The translations under genes and the position numbers were made by a program. Under the pieces are notes generated by a model that was not told where the DNA came from, ran no database searches, and saw nothing but the letters and a program-made list of their open reading frames with translations. Source: Nocardioides sp. S-1144 (GTDB lineage Bacteria > Actinomycetota > Actinomycetes > Propionibacteriales > Nocardioidaceae). From it: DNA of 64,000 nucleotides. Below, one piece after another: positions 43,018-52,006 of this stretch. The stretch spans positions 3,906,001-3,970,000 of the forward strand of contig NZ_CP040695.2 of assembly GCF_005954645.2 (NCBI RefSeq), read 5' to 3'. Every line of letters starts with the position of its first letter. Position 1 is the first letter of the stretch.

Positions 43018-43392
43018 TCAGGGCCGGCGCACCGCGGTGTCGCCCTCGCCGGCGAGGGCCTGGGCGCGGGTGGCGGCGACGCGGAACACCCGGTCGAGAC
43101 CGGTCAGGCGCAGCAGCCGGGTCACCGGGTCGCCGTCGACGACGAGGATCATGCCGCCGCGCAGGCCCCGGGTCCGGCGGTGCGCGGAGACGAGCACGCC
43201 GAGCCCGACGGAGTCGACGAAGTCGATGTCGGTCAGGTCGACGACCAGCCGCACCCGGGCCTCGACGAGCAGCTCGTTCACCAGGCGGCGGAAGCCGGTC
43301 GCGGAGGCGATGTCGAGGGAGCCGGCGACGGACAGCACGACGGCCCCGTCGACGTGGGCGACCGACATCGCCGCGGACGGGTCAGGGACCAC
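43018..43392 (-). CDS. STAS domain protein (anti-sigma factor antagonist)
   Basis: A 124-residue single STAS domain: AVVLSVAGSLDIASATGFRR, VRLVVDLTDIDFVDSVGLGV, and a C-terminal LLRLTGLDRVFRV. The Ser in VDSVGLG is at the position phosphorylated by anti-sigma kinases in SpoIIAA/RsbV. It would release a stress sigma factor when unphosphorylated. The partner kinase is not here. The start is uncertain: GTG 43392, or ATG 43368, which begins the domain more cleanly. Confidence 0.82.
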   Translation of the reverse strand: MVPDPSAAMSVAHVDGAVVLSVAGSLDIASATGFRRLVNELLVEARVRLVVDLTDIDFVDSVGLGVLVSAHRRTRGLRGGMILVVDGDPVTRLLRLTGLDRVFRVAATRAQALAGEGDTAVRRP

Positions 43393-43420
43393 CGGTCACC
43401 ACCGGGGCGGGCCGGCACCT

Positions 43421-43461
43421 GGAGTCGTCGTGGCCGGGGGTGCTCCGACCACGACGACTCC
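43421..43461. terminator. Hairpin with 13-base perfect stem upstream of the STAS gene
   Basis: GGAGTCGTCGTGG (43421-43433) and CCACGACGACTCC (43449-43461) are exact complements around a 15-base loop. It lies between the end of the glgC-like gene and the STAS gene, both on the minus strand, so it could end the glgC transcript. The rest of the 192-base gap (43393-43584) includes an unusually A/T-rich patch, GCAATTAAAG near 43485, and no gene. Confidence 0.6.
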
Positions 43462-43584
43462 GAAGTATCCCTATCGGGACACTGCAATTAAAGGCGGTGG
43501 GGGGCGGCGTGCCAACCCGCCGGGCATCGGATCGCTCGACCCCGCGGAAGGCAGCGCCTCTCACGCAGCGTCCCGGGCGGGGCG

Positions 43585-44808
43585 TCACGCCGACGTCCCG
43601 GGCTCGAGCCGGGACCCCACCCCCACGTGGACGCCGGTTCCGACCGTGCTGCCCCGACCGACGACGGTGATCGCGTCGTCGTCGTCGAGGTCGGCGTCGG
43701 GTCCGCCGACGACGGCGTCCGCGCCGATGTCGCAGCGCATGTCGACGATCGAGCGGTGCACCGAGGCCCCGGCGCGCACGACGGTGTCGGCGAAGAGCAC
43801 GCTGTCGACGACCTCGGCGCCGGCCTCGACGACCACCCCGGGCGAGAGCACGCTGCTGCGCACCGTGCCGGCCACCGTGCACCCGGGACTCACCAGGCTG
43901 TCGCTCAGCACTGCGCCGTCGAGGAACCGCGCCGGCGGCCGCTGCGGCTGGTGGGTGATGATCGGCCAGTCCTCGACGCCGAGCACGCCGACGTCGTCGA
44001 GCAGCACGTCGCGGTGCGCGGCGAGGAACTTGCTCGGCGTCCCGAGGTCGCGCCAGTAGCCGGGCAGGGCGAACGCCGCGGTCCGCCCGCGCGCGACCAG
44101 GCGGGGCAGCAGGTGCTCGCCGAAGTCGCCGAGACCGCTGTCACCGGGGCCGGCGTCGGCCCCGAGCTCGCGGTGCAGCTCCTCGAGCACCTCCACCAGC
44201 ACGGCGGGGTCGTAGGCGAAGATCTCGGTCGCCACGACGCCCGAGGCGGGGTCCTCGGGCTTGTAGGCGAAGTCGACCACGCGCCCGTCCTCGACCCGCA
44301 CGACGGCGTGGTCGCTCGCCTGCTCGACCGGGACCTCGGTGGTGACGACCGTGCACTCGGCCCCGGCGTCGAGGTGCGCGCGGACGACGTCGTCGAGGTC
44401 GGCGCGGTAGACGTGGTCGGCGCTCAGCACGAGCAGCACGTCGGGTCGCGCCGCCTGGACCCGGTCGCGGATGCGGTAGAGCTCGTCGGCGTTGCCGGTG
44501 GCGAAGCCGTCCTCGTCGAGGCTGCCGGTGCCCTGCTCGGGCATCAGCAGCCGCAGGCCCTCGTGGTTGCGGTCGAGGTCCCACGGACGGCCGTTGGCGA
44601 CCTGCTCCTCCATCGAGGAGGCGCGGAACTGCACCGACAGCCAGATGTGGTTGACCCCGCTGTTGGCGAGGTTGGACAGCGGGAAGTCGACGAGCTGGAA
44701 GACCCCGGCGAAGGGCAGTGCCGGCTTCGCCCGCTCCCGGGTGAGGACGTCCATCCGGCTGCCGGCGCCGCCGGCCTGGATGATGGCGAGCACGCGGGAC
44801 CTGGGCAC
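43585..44808 (-). CDS. glgC: Glucose-1-phosphate adenylyltransferase-like nucleotidyltransferase
   Basis: A 407-residue sugar nucleotidyltransferase. N-terminal signature AIIQAGGAGSRMDVLTRERA with KPALPFAG, then LSADHVYRADLDD, VEQASDHAVV and FAYKPEDP; the C-terminal third is a left-handed beta-helix (SVLSPGVVVEAGAEVVDSVL and similar turns) as in ADP-glucose synthases. It would make ADP-glucose for glycogen or related glucans. The QAGGAGSRM loop departs from classical LAGGRGTRL, so nucleotide or sugar preference may differ. GTG 44808 follows CACGAT by six bases; GTG 44793 is possible. No glgA is adjacent. Confidence 0.8.
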   Translation of the reverse strand: MPRSRVLAIIQAGGAGSRMDVLTRERAKPALPFAGVFQLVDFPLSNLANSGVNHIWLSVQFRASSMEEQVANGRPWDLDRNHEGLRLLMPEQGTGSLDEDGFATGNADELYRIRDRVQAARPDVLLVLSADHVYRADLDDVVRAHLDAGAECTVVTTEVPVEQASDHAVVRVEDGRVVDFAYKPEDPASGVVATEIFAYDPAVLVEVLEELHRELGADAGPGDSGLGDFGEHLLPRLVARGRTAAFALPGYWRDLGTPSKFLAAHRDVLLDDVGVLGVEDWPIITHQPQRPPARFLDGAVLSDSLVSPGCTVAGTVRSSVLSPGVVVEAGAEVVDSVLFADTVVRAGASVHRSIVDMRCDIGADAVVGGPDADLDDDDAITVVGRGSTVGTGVHVGVGSRLEPGTSA

Positions 44809-45043
44809 GGGGTGATCGTGGCACCTGCCGCGCGGCCGCTGCACCCACCGTCGGGGTGGTACGCACGACTGAGACCCCCCGACCGCGATGCGGGAGAGGA
44901 GCCTCAGACGAACCCCGGACGACGTTGCGTCCCACCGGGAGTCGGACGTCGGTGCCGGCTGCGTGAGCCGGCGACGCCAGGTCGAACCTAACCCCGGGAG
45001 GAGCCCGCCGACCACCACCCGCAGGTGTGACCGGCCGCGGGTC
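44809..45043. other. Intergenic region without recognised gene
   Basis: 235 bases between the glgC-like start and the stop of the FUSC gene, both on the minus strand. It holds the predicted -10 of glgC (CACGAT, 44815-44820) and a small stem, GCCGGCT GCGTG AGCCGGC (44954-44972), which may terminate the FUSC transcript. I see no supported coding sequence. Confidence 0.5.
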
Positions 45044-46156
45044 TCAACGCGGCGGCGGGGGCAGCGCGTCGGTGGCCTCGAGCTGCTCCATCCCGGTGAG
45101 CATCAGCAGGTCGGCGACGACCGAGCGGATCTGGGCGAGCACCACCTCGGCGGTCATCTCCTCGGAGCGCTCGACCGCGCCCGAGCCGGCCCCCACCGCG
45201 AGCAGCGCGGGGCGGGCCGCGGTCGCCTGCCGGTTGGCCCGGAGCTCGGCGACGCAGGTGTCGACCGCGGCGGCCAGCTCGTCGGCCAGGACGGCGTACG
45301 AGTGCGGCACCGCGATGTCGTGGTAGGCCGCGACCGTCACCTGCCGCACCAGCACCCGGGTGCTGCGCAGGGCGCGGTCGAGCGGGTCCACGAGGTCGGC
45401 CATCTTCCGGATGCCGGGTCGATGTCGCACGCGGAACGGCGAGGAGGTGGCCACCGCCATCCCCTCGTCGGCAGCCGCCTCGAGCCGGCGCACCAGGTGG
45501 TCGGTCGAGCGGGCGTCGGCCAGCAGGAGCAGGGCGCGCTCGGCGTCGCCGTCGACGAGCACGGACGCCGACCCGCGCAGCAGCTCGGCCACCTTCTCCA
45601 GGACGGCGGCGGCCTGCTCGCGCGGGCGGCGCAGCGGCGCGGCCGGGACCACGGTGGCCGCGACCAGCGCGACCGCCCCGCCGACGAGGGCGTCGGTCCA
45701 CCGGGTCAGCGACGCCCCGGTGCCCGGCACCAGCGCGGCGACGAAGAGGCCCTGGATGGCGGCCTGGTTGATGAACAGGGTGCCGGCGTCGAGCATCACC
45801 GCCGCCGTCATCGAGAGCCCGACGACGAGCGCGATCTGCCAGGCCCCCGAGCCGAGCCCGGCGACGAGCAGGTCACCGAGGAAGACGCCGATCGCCACGC
45901 CGGCCGTCACCTCGACCACCCGGCGCAGCCGCTGCGCGTAGGACGTCCCGAGGCTGACCACCGCCGCGATCGGCGCGAACACCGGGACGTCGTGACCCAG
46001 CACGTCCTTGGCGAGGAACCAGGCGACGCCCGCCGCGACCGCGCACTGCGCGATCTGCCAGCGCTTGTCGCGGAAGCGCTGCCGCCGCGCCGCGAACGAC
46101 CGGCGGCCGCGCCGCCGCGCCCTGCCGATCGGGGTGGCGAACGGGGACGCCTCCAT
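45044..46156 (-). CDS. FUSC family membrane protein (aromatic acid exporter-like)
   Basis: A 370-residue protein. A basic N terminus is followed by about six membrane helices between 37 and 175 (QCAVAAGVAWFLAKDV, VFAPIAAVVSL, VVEVTAGVAIGVFLGDLL, WQIALVVGLSMTAAVM and others), then a long cytoplasmic helical domain. This half-size FUSC architecture matches actinobacterial exporters of unknown cargo; YccS and AaeB are distant relatives. ATG 46156 follows CAGGAT by six bases. It has no obvious partner gene. Confidence 0.8.
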   Translation of the reverse strand: MEASPFATPIGRARRRGRRSFAARRQRFRDKRWQIAQCAVAAGVAWFLAKDVLGHDVPVFAPIAAVVSLGTSYAQRLRRVVEVTAGVAIGVFLGDLLVAGLGSGAWQIALVVGLSMTAAVMLDAGTLFINQAAIQGLFVAALVPGTGASLTRWTDALVGGAVALVAATVVPAAPLRRPREQAAAVLEKVAELLRGSASVLVDGDAERALLLLADARSTDHLVRRLEAAADEGMAVATSSPFRVRHRPGIRKMADLVDPLDRALRSTRVLVRQVTVAAYHDIAVPHSYAVLADELAAAVDTCVAELRANRQATAARPALLAVGAGSGAVERSEEMTAEVVLAQIRSVVADLLMLTGMEQLEATDALPPPPR

Positions 46157-46202
46157 GGAGCGATCCTGTCAGACCGACCGGACCGGGTGGGTCACCCGCG
46201 AC

Positions 46203-47195
46203 TCACCAGCGGTCGTGGATGGCGGCCCGGAAGTGCTCGTCGTAGATCGCCCGGACGCCGTCGAGCACGTCGGCCGGCAGCGGGTCGACCGAGCCGGCGG
46301 CGGCGTTGGCGGCGGCCTGGGCGGCGTCGCGTGCCCCCGGGATGACGCTGCTGACGCCCGGCTGCTGCCACACCCAGGCCAGGGCGGCCTGGGCCGGGGT
46401 GAGGTCGAGGCCGGCGCCGGCGACGAGCGCGGAGAACTCCTGCGCCGCGGCCACGCCGGTCTCGAAGTCGACGCCCGAGAAGGTCTCGCCGACGTCGAAG
46501 GCACTGCCGTCGCGGTTGTAGGTGCGGTGGTCGTCAACGGCGAAGGTGGTCGTGCGGTCGTAGCGCCCCGACAGCAGGCCGGAGGCCAGCGGCACCCGGG
46601 CGATGATCGCGACCCCGGCCTCGGCGGCCGCCGGCAGGACGACGTCGAGGGGCTTGAGCCGGAAGGCGTTGAGGATGATCTGGATCGAGGCGACGTGCGG
46701 GCGGCGGATCGCCGCGAGCGCCTGGTCGACGGTCTCCACGCTGAGCCCGTAGGCCGCGATCGAGCCGTCGGCGACGAGCGCGTCGAGGGCGTCGTAGGTG
46801 GCGTCGTCGTCGACGGTCTCCGAGGGCGGGCAGTGCAGCTGGACGAGGTCGAGGGTGTCGACGCCGAGGTTCGCCCGGGACTGGTCCACCCAGGTGCGGA
46901 AGTTCTCGGCGCTGTAGTTCTCGGGACGCTGCTCGACCGAGCGGCCCATCTTGGTCGCGACGGTGAGGCCGGCGTCGCGGTGCTCGGCGAGGAACCGGCC
47001 GATGACCTGCTCGCTCCGCCCGCCCCCGTACACGTCGGCGGTGTCGAAGAAGGTGACCCCGGCCTCGACCGACGCCTCGAGCACGGCGCGGGCGTCGTCC
47101 TCGCTCACCTCGCCCCAGTCGGCTCCGAGCTGCCACGTGCCCAGCCCGACGACCGACACCTCCCGACCGGTGCGACCCAGGGTGCGTGTCTCCAT
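46203..47195 (-). CDS. Aldo/keto reductase
   Basis: A 330-residue NADPH-dependent TIM-barrel oxidoreductase. The catalytic tetrad is readable: Asp and Tyr in TFFDTADVYGGGRSE, Lys in VATKMGRS, His in LDLVQLHCPP. The C-terminal cofactor-binding segment SSVIPGARDAAQAAANAAA is intact. It resembles YajO/Tas-like members that reduce aldehydes or ketones; the substrate is unknown. ATG 47195 follows TACCTT by seven bases. It lies 22 bases downstream of the repeat-tailed protein gene. Confidence 0.9.
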   Translation of the reverse strand: METRTLGRTGREVSVVGLGTWQLGADWGEVSEDDARAVLEASVEAGVTFFDTADVYGGGRSEQVIGRFLAEHRDAGLTVATKMGRSVEQRPENYSAENFRTWVDQSRANLGVDTLDLVQLHCPPSETVDDDATYDALDALVADGSIAAYGLSVETVDQALAAIRRPHVASIQIILNAFRLKPLDVVLPAAAEAGVAIIARVPLASGLLSGRYDRTTTFAVDDHRTYNRDGSAFDVGETFSGVDFETGVAAAQEFSALVAGAGLDLTPAQAALAWVWQQPGVSSVIPGARDAAQAAANAAAGSVDPLPADVLDGVRAIYDEHFRAAIHDRW

Positions 47196-47217
47196 GCCGC
47201 CCAAGGTAGCGGTCGGC

Positions 47218-48711
47218 TCACTCCGGGGAGGTCGGGGCCGGGTCGGGAGCGGGGGTCGGGGCGGGCTCGGGAGCGGGGCTCGGCTCCGGCGGCGTCGGGG
47301 CGGGGGTGGGCTCGGGAGCGGGGGCCGGGGCGGGCTCGGGCGCGGGGGCCGGGGCGGGTTCGGGAGCGGCACTCGGCTCGGTGGTCGTGGCGGGGCCAGG
47401 GGCAGCCGCGTCGGCCTGACGGGGGCCGCCGCGACCGCGACCGCGGCGCGACCCGCCGCCGGACTTCTCGCCCTGCCCGGACCTCTCACCCTGGCCGGAC
47501 CTCTCGCCCTGGCCGGGCTGCTCGCCCCGCCCGGACCGCTCGCCGCGGCCGGGCCGCTCGCCGCGACCGGGCCCGGCACCGCGGCCGGGGCGCGGGCCAC
47601 GGCCGTGCGCCTGGCCGGGGCCCTGTGCCTGGGCGCGCGGCTCGGAACCACCGAGGAAGAGGTCGGCCGAGCCGAGGAGGAGCGGGCCGGCAAGGGCCTC
47701 GGGCGAGAGCCAGAGCCGGCCGAAGGCGTCGTCGTCGAGGACCGGGACGGCGACGCGCACGTCGGTGACGTCGACCTGGTGGTCGAACATCTCCAGCACG
47801 ATCGGGTCGATGTCGCGCAGCGAGGCGACGACGTCGGCGACGGTGCGCCTGCGGGCCGAGACGAGCCGGTGCGCGAGCACGTCGATGGACGAGGACGAGC
47901 GCCCGCGCGGACGCTGGCCGGTGTCGAGCTGGTGCATCGCGGTGCCGAGGGCGTCGAGCGCGATCTCGAAGACGTCGGTCCACCCGTCGGCGCGCAGCAC
48001 GACCTGCTGCGGCTCGTTCCGGCCGCCCTTGCGGGCGAGCTCGTCGCGGCTGCGGCGGTGCGGGCGGGTGAGGGCAACGGGGACGTCGACCCAGGACCCG
48101 CCGGCGGCCGGGGTGGTGCCGATGGCGACGGCGGTGACCCGGCCCGCGGCGAGCACGAGCGCGTCGGCGCGGCTGAGCTGGCGTCGGTCGAGCCGGCTGA
48201 GGTCGGAGCGGTGCTGGCCGGTGGCGACCCCGTCGACGACGGCGGTGACGGTGCTCGACGCACGGGCCGACGTCCAGAACTCCTTGTCGGAGGACGGCAC
48301 CCGGTCGAGGCCGAGCGCGACCATCACGAGCGGCTCGCGCCCGGTGACGCCGAGGCGGCGCAGGGCGTCGCGCAGCGGGTCGACGGCGGCCGGGACGCCG
48401 GCGTTGACGGCCTCGATGACCGACAGCCGGAACGCCTGGGCCGAGAGCCCGACGTGCGGGGCGAACAGCCGGGCGACGTCGCCGAGGGTGGCCTTCTCCG
48501 GGTCGACGTCGGGCGAGCCCGCGACGTGGGCGGAGAGGACGGCGGCCACGGCGAGCCGGACGACCTGCTGCGTGGTCCAGTCGCGCGGGCTGGTGGTCCA
48601 CTCCCCCTCGCTCCGCTCGGCGAGCAGCGCCAGCTGCCGCTCGGACGGGCGGGGCGGCACGCCGAGCCTCCGCGCCGGCAGGATCAGCTCACGGGACATC
48701 GACTCGGCCAT
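47218..48711 (-). CDS. Protein of unknown function with RG-rich and PA-rich tail
   Basis: A 497-residue protein I do not recognise. Residues 1-355 look folded and mixed alpha/beta (RLAVAAVLSAHVAGSPDVD, VDGVATGQHRSDLSRLDRR, ALGTAMHQLDTGQRP). The tail has about ten Gly/Arg/Glu/Gln units such as PGRGERSGRGEQPGQGER, then an RGRGRGG box, then a run of PAPAPEPAP repeats to the end. Such RG-rich tails often bind nucleic acid. ATG 48711 follows TACGGT by seven bases; a longer start at 48753 would cross that promoter. It is divergent from the ApbA-type gene, with 47 bases between the starts. Confidence 0.65.
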   Translation of the reverse strand: MAESMSRELILPARRLGVPPRPSERQLALLAERSEGEWTTSPRDWTTQQVVRLAVAAVLSAHVAGSPDVDPEKATLGDVARLFAPHVGLSAQAFRLSVIEAVNAGVPAAVDPLRDALRRLGVTGREPLVMVALGLDRVPSSDKEFWTSARASSTVTAVVDGVATGQHRSDLSRLDRRQLSRADALVLAAGRVTAVAIGTTPAAGGSWVDVPVALTRPHRRSRDELARKGGRNEPQQVVLRADGWTDVFEIALDALGTAMHQLDTGQRPRGRSSSSIDVLAHRLVSARRRTVADVVASLRDIDPIVLEMFDHQVDVTDVRVAVPVLDDDAFGRLWLSPEALAGPLLLGSADLFLGGSEPRAQAQGPGQAHGRGPRPGRGAGPGRGERPGRGERSGRGEQPGQGERSGQGERSGQGEKSGGGSRRGRGRGGPRQADAAAPGPATTTEPSAAPEPAPAPAPEPAPAPAPEPTPAPTPPEPSPAPEPAPTPAPDPAPTSPE

Positions 48712-48758
48712 GGCGAGAACCGTAGGCCATCTCCCCTCGCCCCCTATCGTCACTGTCC

Positions 48759-49739
48759 GTGAGGGTGTGCATCGTGGGAGCCGGCGCGATCGGCGGATGG
48801 ATCGGGACGCGGCTGGCCGCGTCGGGCGCCGCCGAGGTGAGCGCCCTCGCGCGCGGCGCCACGCTCGGGGCGCTCCGGACGCACGGCTGGCGGCTCGACC
48901 AGGACGGCGTCCGCACCACGGCGCCGGCGCGGGTCTCCGAGAGCACGGCCGACCTCGGCGAGCAGGACGTCGTCGTCCTGACCGTGAAGGCGACCGCGCT
49001 CGCGGCGGTGGTCGACCGGCTGGAGCCCCTGCTCGGCGCGGACACCGTGGTGCTGCCGTTCCTCAACGGCGTGCCGTGGTGGTTCACCCACGGCAGCGAC
49101 CTCGGCTCCCTCGAGAGCGTCGACCCGGGCGGCCGGGTCGCCGCGGCGGTGCCGTTCGAGCGGGTCCTGGGCGGCGTCGTGCACGCCAGCTGCGCCGCCG
49201 TCGAGCCGGGCCTGGTGCGCCACCACCTCGGCAACGGTCTGATCGTCGGCGAGCCGGGCGGCGGTGCGTCGGCGCGCGTGGACGCCGTCGCCGGCGTCCT
49301 GGGCGCCGCGGGCTTCGACGTCACCTCGAGCACCGACGTGCGCCGCGACGCCTGGTACAAGCTGTGGGGCAACATGACGATGAACCCGGTCACCGCGCTG
49401 ACCGGCGCGACCGGTGACCGCGTGCTCGACGACCCCCTCGTGCGCGGGCTCTGCTCCTCGGCGATGCTCGAGGCCCAGCGCATCGGCGACCTGGTCGGCT
49501 GCCCGGTCCGGGAGACGCCCGAGGACCGGCACGTCGTCACCTCCCGGCTCGGCGCCCTGCGCACCTCGATGCTGCTCGACGTCGAGGCCGGCCGACCCCT
49601 CGAGCTCGACGCGCTGATCGGCGCCGTCCACGAGCTCGGCCGCCGCCTCGACGTCCCGACACCGGCGGTCGACGCCATCTTCGGGCTGACCCGCCTCTTC
49701 GGCCGCGTCCACGGCCTCTACCCCGACGAGCCCACCTGA
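48759..49739 (+). CDS. 2-dehydropantoate 2-reductase-like (ApbA/PanE family) protein
   Basis: A 326-residue NADP-dependent reductase. Rossmann motif VCIVGAGAIGGWIGTRLA at the N terminus, VVVLTVKATALAAVVD, LPFLNGV, and the C-terminal KLWGNMTMNPVTALTGAT and DVEAGRPLELDAL with the Lys/Asn catalytic residues of the family. It may make pantoate for coenzyme A, but many actinobacteria keep several PanE-like paralogues of unknown substrate, so no symbol is given. GTG 48759 lies eight bases after TATCGT. It ends 25 bases before a strong palindrome. Confidence 0.82.
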   Translation: MRVCIVGAGAIGGWIGTRLAASGAAEVSALARGATLGALRTHGWRLDQDGVRTTAPARVSESTADLGEQDVVVLTVKATALAAVVDRLEPLLGADTVVLPFLNGVPWWFTHGSDLGSLESVDPGGRVAAAVPFERVLGGVVHASCAAVEPGLVRHHLGNGLIVGEPGGGASARVDAVAGVLGAAGFDVTSSTDVRRDAWYKLWGNMTMNPVTALTGATGDRVLDDPLVRGLCSSAMLEAQRIGDLVGCPVRETPEDRHVVTSRLGALRTSMLLDVEAGRPLELDALIGAVHELGRRLDVPTPAVDAIFGLTRLFGRVHGLYPDEPT

Positions 49740-49764
49740 CCAACCCGACGACTGGGCGGCCCAC

Positions 49765-49827
49765 ACCTGAACTGGGGGGCCGCTACAGCGGCCCCCCAGT
49801 TCAGGTTTCCCCGGTCGACCGGGGAAA
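49765..49827. terminator. Two adjoining palindromes between convergent genes
   Basis: 49765-49806 is a 42-base inverted repeat: 20-base perfect arms beginning ACCTGAACTGGGGGGCCGCT, with only AC between them. It shares its last T with a second, perfect 22-base palindrome (49806-49827) with half-site TTTCCCCGGTC. Together they separate the ApbA-type gene from the sensor kinase gene and should stop transcription from both sides. Confidence 0.75.
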
Positions 49828-49847
49828 TCCCGCCCCCCGGGGACCGC

Positions 49848-51062
49848 TCAGCTGGCGGTCAGCCCCGCCCGGCGCGGGAGCCGGACGCGGACCGTGGTGC
49901 CGCCGCCGGGGGTCTCGTCGAGACCGATCGTGCCGTGGTGGGCGGCGACGACCCGCCGGCAGGTCGCCAGGCCCAGGCCGGAGCCGGGGACGGAGTGGTC
50001 GAGGCGCTCGTGGGCGGCGAAGACCCGGTCCCGGGCCTCCGGCGGGATGCCCCGGCCGTGGTCGACGATCTCGAGCACCCAGCTCTCGCCGTCGCCGCCG
50101 GCGTCGACGTGGGCCTGGACCTCCACCGGTCCGCCACCGGCGTGCTTGGCGACGTTGGCGAGCAGGTTCTGCAGGAGCAGCCGCAGCTGGAGCGCGTCGG
50201 CGTTGACCGAGGGGAGCTCCCCGACCCCCACCTGCACCCCGGCGAGGGCCGGGACGTCGTCGAGCACCGAGGTGACCAGGTCGGCCACGTCGACCTCGCG
50301 GATCGTCAGCTCGCCGCCGACGACGGCGTAGCGCAGGACGTCGCGCACGAGCACCGACATCCGCGACACGCAGCGGTGGGAGCGCGCCAGCAGCATCCGC
50401 ACCGTGTCGACGTCGGGGGTCTCGGCGGCGACCTCGTCCTCGAGCAGCTCGAGCGTGCCCGAGAGCGCCCCGATCGGGTTCTGCAGGTCGTGGCTCACCT
50501 GGGCGCCGAGGGTCTCGAGGTGCTCGTTGCTGCGCTCGAGCTCCGAGACCAGGCTGGCGGAGGCGAGCACCAGCTCGCGCTGGGCGATCTCGGCCGAGCA
50601 GGCCGCGGCCAGGTCGGACAGGTTCTCGAGGTCGACCACGGTCCACGCCCGCGGCTCGCCGTCGATGGCGCACAGGGAGCCCACGACCTGGCCGAGGCTG
50701 TTGGTGATCGGCCAGCCGGCGTAGGCGATGACGCCCAGGACCGGGATCGCGAGGTTGTCGGCCAGACGCGGCTCCTCGCGCGCGTCCTCGATGATGAGCG
50801 GCTTCTCCTCCGCCACGACGTACTTGCAGAACGAGTGGGTCAGCGGGGTCTCGCGCTCCTCCTGCCACGGGTCGGGCAGGCCGAGGGCGCCGGGGAAGAC
50901 CTGGCGGTAGTCCTCGACGATGCTGACGAGGCCGACCGGGACGCCGAGGCTGCGGCGCACCAGCCGGGCGTAGTGGTCGAAGGAGCCGAGCTCGGGGATG
51001 GTGTCCGAGCCGTTCCGCGGGGGGGCGGGGTCCGGAGCGATGGTGCCTGCCTGGGGGGACAT
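49848..51062 (-). CDS. GAF-domain sensor histidine kinase 2
   Basis: A 404-residue soluble kinase. An N-terminal GAF domain (about 25-165) with TPLTHSFCKYVVAEEKPLII and AYAGWPITNSLGQVVGSLCA is of the type that binds small ligands or chromophores. A coiled linker leads to HisKA with the phospho-acceptor in AQVSHDLQNPIGALSGTLEL, then ATPase boxes LLANVAKHAGGG, IVDHGRGIPPE and GSGLGLATCRRV. ATG 51062 follows TATCTT by seven bases, a near-consensus -10. No response regulator is adjacent; it could serve one of the orphan LuxR proteins elsewhere, which is speculation. Confidence 0.85.
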   Translation of the reverse strand: MSPQAGTIAPDPAPPRNGSDTIPELGSFDHYARLVRRSLGVPVGLVSIVEDYRQVFPGALGLPDPWQEERETPLTHSFCKYVVAEEKPLIIEDAREEPRLADNLAIPVLGVIAYAGWPITNSLGQVVGSLCAIDGEPRAWTVVDLENLSDLAAACSAEIAQRELVLASASLVSELERSNEHLETLGAQVSHDLQNPIGALSGTLELLEDEVAAETPDVDTVRMLLARSHRCVSRMSVLVRDVLRYAVVGGELTIREVDVADLVTSVLDDVPALAGVQVGVGELPSVNADALQLRLLLQNLLANVAKHAGGGPVEVQAHVDAGGDGESWVLEIVDHGRGIPPEARDRVFAAHERLDHSVPGSGLGLATCRRVVAAHHGTIGLDETPGGGTTVRVRLPRRAGLTAS

Positions 51063-51118
51063 GGGGCTCAAGATACGCGGTCCGGCCAGCCCGGCGGGCC
51101 ATGTCGTCGACAACCGGG

Positions 51119-51925
51119 TCAGGCGGCTGCCGGCGCAGCGTTCCTCAGCGCCGCGGGTGAGCCCGGGGTCGGGAACCAGCGCCACACGACGGCGGACTGG
51201 GCGAGGGTCCAGGTGGAGTTGGCGACCCAGTAGACGAGCAGCGCGACCGGCACGACCCCGCCGGCGAACAGCAGCCCGCCGGCCGAGAGCACCGGCATCA
51301 TCCGCTGGGCCGAGGCCATCGCCTCCGGCAGGTCGGCGGTGACGACGTTGGGGGCCACGAGGTAGCGCTGGGTGACGAACGACAGGGTGGCCGCGGTGAG
51401 CGCGAGCCCGGCGACGACGGCGAGGTGGCCGGGCCCGGCGCCGGCGTAGCCCCGGTCCGCGAGCGGCACGCCGGCGATGGTGGCCTGGCCGAGCGAGGCG
51501 ACCAGGTCGGAGCCCATCGCGCCCACGGACCGGCCGCGGCCGACGTTCGACATCAGGTGGTACAGCCCGAGCCAGATCGGCAGCTGGACCAGCAGCGGCA
51601 GGCAGCCGAGCCGCGACATGCCGTGCTCGGCGGCGATCGCGCGCCGCTCCTCGGTCAGGGCGCGCAGGCTGTCGGCGTCACGCTGGCCCCGGTAGCGCGC
51701 GGTGAGCTCCTTGAGCGCCGGCCGGGCGCGGGCGGCGGCGTGGGCGGACCGGACGCCGTGCACGACGAGCGGCAGCAGCGCGCACCGCACGACGAGGACG
51801 ACGGCCGCGATCGAGGCCACCCAGGTGGCGCCGGCGTCGGGGTCGGACCCGACGGCGCCCAGTCCGGCGTGGGCGCCGGAGACGACGACGGCGAGGGCGT
51901 GCTGCAGTGGTTCGAGGACGGACAT
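51119..51925 (-). CDS. YidC/Oxa1-type membrane insertase paralogue
   Basis: A 268-residue membrane protein with the five-helix YidC core: VASIAAVVLVVRCALLPLVV, a cytoplasmic helical hairpin (ELTARYRGQRDADSLRALTE), GCLPLLVQLPIWLGLYHLMS, then helices around 155-180 and 215-240. The hydrophilic-groove Arg is in VVRCALLP. It is shorter than the essential actinobacterial YidC, has no lipoprotein signal, and is not near rpmH or rnpA, so I take it as a second, accessory copy. AGGAG precedes the ATG. A DUF6412 gene lies upstream on the same strand. Confidence 0.82.
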   Translation of the reverse strand: MSVLEPLQHALAVVVSGAHAGLGAVGSDPDAGATWVASIAAVVLVVRCALLPLVVHGVRSAHAAARARPALKELTARYRGQRDADSLRALTEERRAIAAEHGMSRLGCLPLLVQLPIWLGLYHLMSNVGRGRSVGAMGSDLVASLGQATIAGVPLADRGYAGAGPGHLAVVAGLALTAATLSFVTQRYLVAPNVVTADLPEAMASAQRMMPVLSAGGLLFAGGVVPVALLVYWVANSTWTLAQSAVVWRWFPTPGSPAALRNAAPAAA

Positions 51926-52006
51926 GGTGGCTCCTGGAAGGACGAGCGGGGTGGGTGGACGCCTCTGCTCGCCTCGTCGACCACCGAGCGGGGTCGCGAG
52001 GGAGCG

